From positions 1 through 8,821 of the forward strand of contig USBH01000060.1 of NCBI GenBank assembly GCA_900552925.1: a DNA stretch of 8,821 nt. Reading direction: 5' to 3'. Under the pieces are notes generated by a model that did not search any database, had not been told where the DNA came from, and worked only from the letters and a program-made list of their open reading frames with translations. Positions 1 through 5,148 of this stretch are shown here, one piece after another (the stretch's first letter is position 1; each line of letters starts with the position of its first letter). Both the position numbers and the translations under genes were made by a program. This DNA comes from an uncultured Oscillospiraceae bacterium (lineage in GTDB: Bacteria; Bacillota; Clostridia; Oscillospirales; Acutalibacteraceae).

Positions 1-48
1 TCTACACCGTCTAATTCGTCGGCAGCGTCAGATGTGTATAAGAGACAG
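1..48 (+). other. Illumina Nextera adapter and i5 index (non-genomic)
   Basis: This is synthetic library sequence left on the contig end. Positions 1-7 (TCTACAC) match the end of the Illumina P5 oligo. Positions 8-15 (CGTCTAAT) are exactly the length of an i5 index and match the Nextera index I know as S510. Positions 16-29 (TCGTCGGCAGCGTC) plus the Tn5 mosaic end at 30-48 (ends AAGAGACAG) form the Nextera Read 1 adapter. Genomic sequence begins at 49. An apparent open frame starting at 34 begins inside the adapter and is not a gene. Confidence 0.98.
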
Positions 49-51
49 GTC

Positions 52-60
52 TGGTATAAT
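52..60 (+). promoter_or_regulatory. Extended -10 promoter element of the GH5 gene (promoter truncated)
   Basis: TGGTATAAT is a perfect extended -10 (TGnTATAAT). It lies 38 bases before the GH5 start codon, which would put transcription start near 67 and leave a short leader of about 30 nt. The matching -35 would lie near 32-37, inside the adapter, so it is missing from this contig. The gene therefore probably has its own promoter and need not be the tail of an upstream operon. Confidence 0.6.
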
Positions 61-98
61 AAAATCGATACAAATTCTGACGAAGGAGAGATAAAATT

Positions 99-1190
99 AT
101 GGGCAAGATTCACGGCGTCAATCTCGGAAATTGGCTGGTGCTGGAAAAGTGGATGCACCCGGCGCTTTTTGAGGGCGTTGCGGCGGAGGACGAAACCGAC
201 CTGTGCCGGCTGCTGCCGCGGGACGAGCTGGAAGCGCGGCTGAAAAAGCATCGCGACACGTATATCACGCTTGAGGATTTCAAGTGGATCAAGGCGCACG
301 GCCTCAACACGGTGCGCATCCCGGTGCCGCACTTCATTTTCGGCGACGACCCCGCGTTCTGCGACCCGTACGTGCCGTGCATCGAGTACCTTGACAAGGC
401 GTTCGACTGGGCGGAGGAGACGGGGCTGCAGATCCTCATCGACCTGCACACCGCGCCGGACAGCCAGAACGGTTTTGACAACGGCGGCATCTGCGGCGTG
501 TGCAAGTTCTGGCAGAAGCCGGAAAACGAAGCGCGCGTGATCAAGGTGCTCGGCATGCTTTCCGAGCGCTACGCGCACCGCCCGGCGCTCTTCGGCGTGC
601 AGATCCTGAACGAGCCGATCTCGCCCGAGCTGTGGCAGCATACGGTCAACCGCTATCTGCCGTCCGACCCGGAATACGCCGCGGGCAGCGGGCCGGTGCC
701 GTTCGAGTTCCTCTGCTCTTTCTATAAAAAAGCGTACTTTGAGATCCGCAAATACCTCGACGAGGATAAGGTCGTGATGTTCCACGACGGCTTCCGGCTC
801 AAGATGTGGAAGGAATTCATGCAGACCGAAGAATTCAAAAACGTCTGGCTCGACACGCACATCTATATGATGATGCCCGGCGAGATGGAGACAAAGGACA
901 TGGCGAACCTCGTGCTCGGCCGCTTCCGCGACGACATCCGCGAGATGGCGCAGCATTTCCCGGTCGTCGTCGGCGAATGGTGCCTTTCGCACAACCCGAA
1001 GGGCATGGACGCGATGTCGGATTGGGAGAAAAAGCTCTCCTACCGCATGATGGCGGACGCGCAGCTCACCGCATGGGACGAGAGCGCCGGCTTCTTCTTC
1101 TGGAGCTACAAGCTGATCTCCGAGCCTGCCGGCTGGGACTTCCGCAAATGCGTGGAAAACGGCTGGATGCCGGACTTGATCGGCGGGTAA
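99..1190 (+). CDS. GH5-family glycoside hydrolase, cytoplasmic (beta-glucosidase / exo-glucanase type)
   Basis: This is a 363-residue single-domain retaining glycosidase of the cellulase/GH5 (BglC-like) fold. All the usual GH5 active-site residues are visible: Arg73 in TVRIPV, His117 in DLHTAP, the acid/base Glu172 in LNEP, His254 and Tyr256 in DTHIY, the nucleophile Glu293 in VGEW, and Trp335 in FFFWSYK. The N-terminal GVNLGNWLVLEKW resembles the opening of exo-beta-1,3-glucanases, but the exact subfamily and substrate are inference. There is no signal peptide or membrane segment, so it should act in the cytoplasm on imported oligosaccharides or glucosides. The start is supported by GAAGGAGAG eight bases upstream, and the catalytic domain begins at once, so the N-terminus looks complete. 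It is flanked by its own promoter and terminator, and so is likely monocistronic. Its linkage to the downstream importer suggests the same sugar pathway. Confidence 0.9.
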   Translation: MGKIHGVNLGNWLVLEKWMHPALFEGVAAEDETDLCRLLPRDELEARLKKHRDTYITLEDFKWIKAHGLNTVRIPVPHFIFGDDPAFCDPYVPCIEYLDKAFDWAEETGLQILIDLHTAPDSQNGFDNGGICGVCKFWQKPENEARVIKVLGMLSERYAHRPALFGVQILNEPISPELWQHTVNRYLPSDPEYAAGSGPVPFEFLCSFYKKAYFEIRKYLDEDKVVMFHDGFRLKMWKEFMQTEEFKNVWLDTHIYMMMPGEMETKDMANLVLGRFRDDIREMAQHFPVVVGEWCLSHNPKGMDAMSDWEKKLSYRMMADAQLTAWDESAGFFFWSYKLISEPAGWDFRKCVENGWMPDLIGG

Positions 1191-1209
1191 TGTAAAGTCT
1201 GTGTAAAGT
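1191..1209 (+). repeat. Tandem direct repeat TGTAAAGT x2, 11-bp period
   Basis: TGTAAAGT occurs at 1191-1198 and again at 1202-1209, separated by CTG, so the period is 11 bp, about one helical turn. It directly follows the GH5 stop codon and precedes the terminator, with its right edge 68 bp upstream of the -35 of the regulator promoter. Direct repeats in helical phase can be half-sites for response regulators or AraC-type proteins. That role is only a suggestion here. Confidence 0.35.
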
Positions 1210-1213
1210 TTTT

Positions 1214-1240
1214 GGCGCCCCGTTTGGGGCGCTTTCTTCT
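1214..1240 (+). terminator. Rho-independent terminator after the GH5 gene
   Basis: GCGCCCC (1215-1221) pairs perfectly with GGGGCGC (1226-1232) around a GTTT loop, followed by a T-rich stretch (TTTCTTCTGTTTT). The GC-rich 7-bp stem and T tract 25 bases after the stop codon are a standard intrinsic terminator. It separates the hydrolase transcript from the regulator operon. Confidence 0.85.
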
Positions 1241-1276
1241 GTTTTAACAAGAGTTTATCGCACGCTCCTTTCTTTA

Positions 1277-1305
1277 TTGACAAAATGCACAAAACGGACT
1301 ATAAT
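1277..1305 (+). promoter_or_regulatory. Perfect consensus sigma-A promoter for the two-component operon
   Basis: TTGACA at 1277-1282 and TATAAT at 1300-1305 are separated by exactly 17 bp, matching the housekeeping consensus at all twelve positions and in spacing. Transcription should begin near 1312. A promoter this strong is surprising for a regulatory operon and suggests control by a bound repressor or by the structured leader rather than by weak polymerase binding. Confidence 0.88.
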
Positions 1306-1311
1306 ATATCT

Positions 1312-1421
1312 GTGTTTTAACGGAGATGATGTAGACCGGCTATACCGGTCTGCTGTGGGGAGCCCATTCGTGCGCGCAGGCAGCAGGGCTGCGGCGCAAA
1401 GGGGCAAAGGAGTGTGTTCCT
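1312..1421 (+). promoter_or_regulatory. Structured 5' leader of the regulator operon (about 110 nt)
   Basis: Two hairpins can be drawn. The first pairs 1331-1339 with 1345-1353 (9 bp with one G-U) around the loop CTATA. The second, 1371-1398, has outer pairing TGCGC/GCGCA, a GCAG/G internal loop, and inner pairing GCAGC/GCTGC around AGG. AGCCC (1361-1365) could instead pair with GGGCT (1386-1390), giving a mutually exclusive fold with the second hairpin. The ribosome binding site AAAGGAG (1406-1412) lies just after and is not clearly sequestered. I could not match it to any riboswitch class I know, and no T tract follows either hairpin, so it is not an obvious attenuator. Confidence 0.5.
1334..1350 (+). 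repeat. Dyad GACCGG-N5-CCGGTC, copy 1 (leader)
   Basis: GACCGG (1334-1339), five bases, then CCGGTC (1345-1350) form the core of the first leader hairpin, about 22 bases after the predicted transcription start. An identical dyad with the same 5-base spacing but a different centre occurs at 2326-2342 inside the same operon. As DNA it could be an operator for a dimeric protein; as RNA it is a stable stem-loop. Confidence 0.6.
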
Positions 1422-2996
1422 ATGATTAAACTGCTGATCGTAGACGACGAGAGGACGATCCGCAACGGCCTTGCGCGGCATATGGATTGGGAAAAGCTCG
1501 GAATCGGCATGGTGGAGAGCGCCGAAAGCGCGCAGGAGGCGTTCGCCCTGTGCGAGAGGCTGCGGCCGGACATCGTGCTTTCGGATATCCGGATGCGCGG
1601 CATGGGCGGCGTCGAAATGTGCACCGAGATCCACGCGCGGTATCCCGAGTGCCAGATCATCTTTGTCAGCGGCTATGCGGACAAGGCGTATCTGAAGGCG
1701 GCTATTTCGCTCGGCGCCGTCGACTACATCGAAAAGCCGGTGCGGCCGGAGCTTCTGGCGGCGGCCGTCCGCAAGGCGATCGCAGCGTGCGAGGAGCAGC
1801 AGCGGAAGGCTGCGGCGGATGAGACGATCGCGCAGAGCCGCGGCATGGTGGGGCAGATCGTCCTGCGCGCGCTGGCGCACGGCGATTACCCGGAGAATTT
1901 TGAGCGGTGCATGCAGCTTTCCGGCCTGTTTCCGCGCGAATATGAGATGTACCGCTTCTGCCTGCTGCGCGCGGAATGTCCCGTGCCGAACACCGGCGCG
2001 GTGGAGCGGGCGCTTCGGGCGCATCTTGCGCAGCTTCCGCCGATCGGGCACAGCGGCGCGCAGTACGGCGCGTTCATCGACGACCGCGATTTCCTGATTC
2101 TGCTGTGCGGCGATGCGGACGACATCGGCGACGACTGCGCGTTTCTCGAGGCCTTGCGCCGCAGCATGGCGGCGCTTTGCGCGGACGGGCACCGGTTCTT
2201 CCTGGCCTGCGGCTTCTGCCAGCGCGATAAAATGGAGCTGAGCCGCTCGTACGATTACATCCAGAACGGCCTGCGCGAGCTGTTTTTCAAGGGCTGGGGC
2301 CGCTATGCGACGCAGACGGTGTACCGACCGGTCGTGCCGGTCCGCTTCGACAAAAAGATGATTCAGGCGTTCTCGGCTGCGCTCAGCCGGCAGGACGGAC
2401 AGGAGATCGACCGCGTGCTCGGCGAGATCCGGCAAATGCTCTCGGAGCAGACGGATGCGAATCCCGAGCAGATCCGCAACGTGTACTATTCACTCGTATA
2501 TCTGATGAACTCGGAAAACGACCGGCGGATGCTCTCGGAATCCGGGGAGGGCGGCGCCGTCATCGGCGGCATCAGCCGGATGCATTCGCTGGAGACGATC
2601 GACGCGCTGCACGGCTTTGTGCGCGACTGCGCGCACGAGATCACCGCGCGGTGGCAGGCGGACGACGAAAACTGCCCCGCGGTGCTGCAGGTCATGCGGA
2701 TCATGCGCACGAATTACGGCGACAAGAACCTTTCGGTCAAGTCGCTCGCGGAGAGCGTCTACCTGACGCCGACGTACCTCTCCGGGCTGTTCAAGAAGCG
2801 CACGGGCAAGACGATCGGGCAGTACCTCACAGAATTGCGCATCGAGTACTCGCTTAAGCTGCTTATGGATAAGCAGCTTAAGCTCTACCATATAGCCGAG
2901 ATGGTCGGATACGAGGATCCGAACTATTTTGCCAAGATCTTCAAACGCCATGTGGGCATGACGCCCTCCGAATACAGGGAGAAGCAGCTATCGTGA
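1422..2996 (+). CDS. yesN: YesN-type response regulator, REC plus AraC-family DNA-binding domain
   Basis: The 524-residue protein is a two-component response regulator acting as a cytoplasmic transcription factor. Residues 1-120 are a receiver domain with the complete phosphorylation site: acidic Asp8 and Asp9, phosphoacceptor Asp55 in LSDIRM, Ser83 in VSGYAD, and Lys105 in EKP. Residues about 120-420 are the linker region usual for this class. Residues about 421-524 are an AraC-type pair of helix-turn-helix motifs, with LSVKSLAESVYLTPTYLS, then IAEMVGYEDPNYFAKIFKRH and the terminal GMTPSEYR. Length and layout match full-size YesN proteins. The start is set by AAAGGAG nine bases upstream. It is first in an operon with the sensor kinase, its presumed partner, and the adjacent sugar importer is its most likely target. 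The symbol is a family name. The gene carries a perfect inverted repeat at 2852-2883 within the DNA-binding domain. Confidence 0.93.
   Translation: MIKLLIVDDERTIRNGLARHMDWEKLGIGMVESAESAQEAFALCERLRPDIVLSDIRMRGMGGVEMCTEIHARYPECQIIFVSGYADKAYLKAAISLGAVDYIEKPVRPELLAAAVRKAIAACEEQQRKAAADETIAQSRGMVGQIVLRALAHGDYPENFERCMQLSGLFPREYEMYRFCLLRAECPVPNTGAVERALRAHLAQLPPIGHSGAQYGAFIDDRDFLILLCGDADDIGDDCAFLEALRRSMAALCADGHRFFLACGFCQRDKMELSRSYDYIQNGLRELFFKGWGRYATQTVYRPVVPVRFDKKMIQAFSAALSRQDGQEIDRVLGEIRQMLSEQTDANPEQIRNVYYSLVYLMNSENDRRMLSESGEGGAVIGGISRMHSLETIDALHGFVRDCAHEITARWQADDENCPAVLQVMRIMRTNYGDKNLSVKSLAESVYLTPTYLSGLFKKRTGKTIGQYLTELRIEYSLKLLMDKQLKLYHIAEMVGYEDPNYFAKIFKRHVGMTPSEYREKQLS
2326..2342 (+). repeat. Dyad GACCGG-N5-CCGGTC, copy 2 (inside regulator gene)
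   Basis: GACCGG (2326-2331), TCGTG, then CCGGTC (2337-2342) repeats the leader dyad at 1334-1350 with identical arms and identical spacing. Here it lies about 900 bp into the response regulator coding sequence. I found GACCGG elsewhere in the window (for example at 2520, 7019, 7981 and 8371), but never followed at this spacing by CCGGTC. Confidence 0.55.
2852..2883 (+). repeat. Perfect 15-bp inverted repeat with 2-bp centre, in the HTH coding region
   Basis: GCTTAAGCTGCTTAT (2852-2866), GG, then ATAAGCAGCTTAAGC (2869-2883): all fifteen positions are complementary. It covers the last base of codon 477 to the second base of codon 488 of the response regulator (residues LKLLMDKQLKL), in the linker helix between the two HTH subdomains. 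The reading frame and family-typical protein sequence continue undisturbed on both sides. As RNA it would be a tall stem about 115 bases before the stop codon, with no T tract after it, so it is not a terminator. Confidence 0.9.
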
Positions 2997-4822
2997 AAAA
3001 GATTGCATTCCCGCGGCGGCGCAGGCACGGCACAATACGCACGCGGCTCATCGTTTCGTTCTCGGTCCCGGTTCTGGCCGTCATGCTGCTGGTGATGATC
3101 GGCGTGTACCGCATTCTGCTTTCCGGCAGCGAAGCGCAGGTGCTTTCCTTTGCGCGCTCAAGCTATGACCAGTCCTACGAGCTCGTGTCAAGCTACATCG
3201 AGATGATGCTGTACGCTTCCGACAGCATCTATTATAACGGCGACCTGCAGCGCATCCTCAGCCGCCGCGATTACGCGGAGGAGATGCCGATCGACGAGCG
3301 CTACCGCGAATTCCTCGTGCTGGACGACGTGTTTTCCACAGCGGAAAATGTCGATGTGATTTACCGCACCGGTATTTATCTGCGCGGGGACATCCCCTAC
3401 ACAAACAACAATACGCATATCATGTCGCTGGAAACGCTTTTTGAGCGTTCCGATTATATGCGCTACGTCTATACGGTGCGGCGCGGCCGCTACTATTTCT
3501 CCCCGCCCGTCGATATCTATACCTCCGGCAGCGAGGTGCCCGTGCGCGCGGTGACGCTGCTGCGCTCGGTGCGCACGACGGACGGCTCCTCACGGCAGAT
3601 CTGCATCGAGCAGATCAGTGTGGAAGCGGAGACGTTCGAGACGGCGCTCTCGTACGCGCAGACGACCGAGGGCTCGTTCGTCTACCTTGTGGACGAATAC
3701 CGCCAGCTGATCGCCTCCACGGACGATACGCTGTACTGGAACCTGAAGCGCGGCGATCTTCTCCCGGCAGGCGAAGAGGATTCGTCGTGGAGCCGGATGG
3801 AAATCGACGGCCGGTCGTATTACGTGCTGTGCAGCCGTGTTCCCGAGGCCCGCTGGATGCTCACGGTGATGATCCCGGTGGAGGACGTCAGCGCAGAGAG
3901 CCGTTATGTGTCGATCGTGCTCATTGTGCTCGCCGTGCTCGTGCTGTCGGCGGTCGTCTTTGTCGCGATCATGCTGTCGAATTCCTACGCGCGCCGTCTG
4001 AAAAACCTGAATGCGCTGATCCAGCGCGTCCGCTCCGGCGAGCTGAAAATCAGCCGGTACAGCGAGCCGAATGGCGACGAGATTTCCGAGCTGTTCAACA
4101 GCTTCAGCGATATGACCGCGGAGCTGCAGAATCTGATGCGCGCGCAGTACCGCTCCGGTAAGGCGGTGAAATCCGCGGAGCTCCGCGCGCTGCAGGCGCA
4201 GATCAACCCGCACTTTTTGTACAATACGCTCGACCTGATCAACTGGGAGGCGTTTGAGCACGACGCGCCGGAGATCTCCGAGATCGCGCAGAACCTCGCG
4301 AAGTTCTACAGGCTCAGCCTCAACAAGGGGCGGCAGATTCTGACCATCCGCGAGGAGCTCGAGCATGTGCGCGCCTATGTCAGCATCGAGAACCGGCATT
4401 TCGACGACGCCATCTGCCTGCAGATCGATGTGCCGGAGGCGCTGCAGCCGCTCGCGTGCCTCAACATCATTTTGCAGCCGTTCGTCGAAAACGCGATCCT
4501 GCACGGCTTTGCGGAAAACCCCGCGCGCGGCGTGTGCAACATCCGGATCGAAGCGTGGCGGGAGGGGGACGACGTCGTGTTCCTCGTCCAGGACGACGGG
4601 CCGGGCATGACGGAGGCGCAGATCGAATCGATCTTCCGCGAGAATACGGTGCGGCAGTCCTCCGGCTACGGCGTGAAGAACATCCAGTCGCGTATCCGGC
4701 TTTCCTTCGGGGAGAATTACGGCGTGACGTACCGCAACACGAAGGAGGCGGGCACGGCCGTCTATATCCGGATCCCGGCGCTGACGCCGGAGGAAGCGGA
4801 AAAGCGGCTGAGCAACCCCTGA
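2993..4822 (+). CDS. yesM: YesM-type sensor histidine kinase
   Basis: This 609-residue membrane kinase phosphorylates the upstream regulator. A basic N-terminus leads into transmembrane helix 1 (about residues 18-42). An extracytoplasmic sensor region (about 43-303, probably dCACHE-like) follows, then helix 2 (about 304-331), a HAMP linker (about 332-388), the His_kinase domain with phosphoacceptor His407 in INPHFLYN, and the ATPase domain with N-box Asn500 in PFVEN, G1 box DDGPGM (534-539) and G2 box SGYGVKN (557-563). All catalytic motifs are present. Translation starts at GTG, whose last three bases with the next A form the TGA stop of the regulator (GTGA, 2993-2996), so the two genes are translationally coupled. 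AGGGAG lies 11 bases upstream. Length and architecture match the family. The ligand is unknown; context suggests an extracellular carbohydrate or the loaded binding protein. The symbol is a family name. Confidence 0.93.
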   Translation: MKKIAFPRRRRHGTIRTRLIVSFSVPVLAVMLLVMIGVYRILLSGSEAQVLSFARSSYDQSYELVSSYIEMMLYASDSIYYNGDLQRILSRRDYAEEMPIDERYREFLVLDDVFSTAENVDVIYRTGIYLRGDIPYTNNNTHIMSLETLFERSDYMRYVYTVRRGRYYFSPPVDIYTSGSEVPVRAVTLLRSVRTTDGSSRQICIEQISVEAETFETALSYAQTTEGSFVYLVDEYRQLIASTDDTLYWNLKRGDLLPAGEEDSSWSRMEIDGRSYYVLCSRVPEARWMLTVMIPVEDVSAESRYVSIVLIVLAVLVLSAVVFVAIMLSNSYARRLKNLNALIQRVRSGELKISRYSEPNGDEISELFNSFSDMTAELQNLMRAQYRSGKAVKSAELRALQAQINPHFLYNTLDLINWEAFEHDAPEISEIAQNLAKFYRLSLNKGRQILTIREELEHVRAYVSIENRHFDDAICLQIDVPEALQPLACLNIILQPFVENAILHGFAENPARGVCNIRIEAWREGDDVVFLVQDDGPGMTEAQIESIFRENTVRQSSGYGVKNIQSRIRLSFGENYGVTYRNTKEAGTAVYIRIPALTPEEAEKRLSNP

Positions 4823-4844
4823 AACAGCCCATAGAAACAGAATA

Positions 4845-4862
4845 GCGCGCAGCGATGCGTGC
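4845..4862 (+). other. Stem-loop with GNRA tetraloop upstream of the terminator
   Basis: GCGCGCA (4845-4851) pairs with TGCGTGC (4856-4862), seven pairs with one G-U, closed by a GCGA (GNRA-type) loop. It sits between the kinase stop codon and the main terminator. It could stabilise the 3' end of the mRNA or simply be part of a bipartite terminator. Confidence 0.5.
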
Positions 4863-4866
4863 GGCA

Positions 4867-4905
4867 AAAGAAGCACATGCCGATTTTTCTCGGTGTGTGC
4901 TTTTT
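4867..4905 (+). terminator. Rho-independent terminator after the sensor kinase
   Basis: AAGCACATGCCGA (4871-4883) pairs over thirteen positions (two G-U) with TCGGTGTGTGCTT (4890-4902) around a TTTTTC loop, followed by a T run (4901-4905). The stem is preceded by AAAAG, so the structure might also work on the opposite strand. It ends the regulator operon and separates it from the importer genes. Confidence 0.88.
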
Positions 4906-4906
4906 G

Positions 4907-4924
4907 CATAAAAGAGATTTTATG
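4907..4924 (+). promoter_or_regulatory. Inverted repeat CATAAAA-N4-TTTTATG, possible operator
   Basis: CATAAAA (4907-4913), GAGA, then TTTTATG (4918-4924) form a perfect 7-bp dyad directly after the terminator and 22 bp upstream of the first candidate -35. Its position upstream of the promoters would suit an activator, such as the neighbouring response regulator, although AraC-type proteins usually prefer direct repeats. Function is inferred from position only. Confidence 0.35.
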
Positions 4925-4945
4925 TTTTGCGCAGTACTTTGCGAT

Positions 4946-4996
4946 TTGCACATATCTGAAACCGAGGTTAAAATTAGAAGCAGCAAACCGTATAAA
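4946..4996 (+). promoter_or_regulatory. Candidate promoter and operator region of the importer operon
   Basis: Two overlapping promoters fit with 17-bp spacing: TTGCAC (4946-4951) with TAAAAT (4969-4974), and TTAAAA (4968-4973) with TATAAA (4991-4996), the better match at nine of twelve positions. Between and over them lies TGAAACCGAGGTTA (4957-4970), containing the dyad AACC-GA-GGTT. It differs at two defined positions from the CcpA cre consensus TGWNANCGNTNWCA as I recall it. AGGTTAA is repeated 42 bp downstream (4965-4971 and 5007-5013). A weaker third promoter, TTTTAT-N17-TACAAT, is at 5066-5094. Sequence alone cannot decide which is used. The rest of 4823-5148 is AT-rich and contains no gene. 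Confidence 0.4.
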
Positions 4997-5099
4997 AACA
5001 GGAGAAAGGTTAATTTGTTTTGTTCAAAAACATACAATATTCCTTAAAATCGTAAAAATGTCCTCTTTTATTCATATCGCGTTCATAATACAATAAAGG

Positions 5100-5113
5100 T
5101 GTGATATTTCACA
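5100..5113 (+). promoter_or_regulatory. Inverted repeat TGTGA-N4-TCACA upstream of the permease gene
   Basis: TGTGA (5100-5104), TATT, then TCACA (5109-5113) form a perfect 5-bp dyad 36 bp before the permease start and just after a possible -10 (TACAAT, 5089-5094). The half-sites resemble CRP and Rex motifs, but those have six bases between TGTGA and TCACA and here there are four, so neither is assigned. It could be a repressor operator or a weak mRNA hairpin. Confidence 0.35.
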
Positions 5114-5148
5114 AGAATTTTAGATGAATTTCATAAGGGGGAACGTAA

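Noticed and set aside
34..243. A + strand open frame of 69 codons starting before the GH5 gene
   Set aside because: Its first codons are in the sequencing adapter and the remainder overlaps the GH5 gene in another frame.
1354..1412. Resemblance of the regulator leader (CGCAAAGGGG stretch) to a cyclic-di-GMP riboswitch
   Set aside because: Only a short string is reminiscent. The conserved helices and core sequence of that riboswitch class are not present in order.
1317..2435. A 372-codon minus-strand open frame opposite the regulator leader and gene
   Set aside because: It runs antisense through the regulator leader and a canonical receiver domain and has biased composition with no family resemblance.
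3590..4951. A 453-codon minus-strand open frame opposite the sensor kinase
   Set aside because: It is a low-complexity Arg/Leu/His-rich shadow of a kinase with every catalytic motif intact, and it runs through the kinase terminator.
4859..5096. Two small open frames (62 and 67 codons) in the spacer before the permease gene
   Set aside because: They begin within or near the terminator hairpin, lack well-placed ribosome binding sites and overlap the candidate promoters; the residues look like translated AT-rich spacer.
5100..5113. CRP or Rex binding site
   Set aside because: The half-sites TGTGA and TCACA are right, but the centre is 4 bp rather than 6 bp, so I left it as an unassigned dyad.
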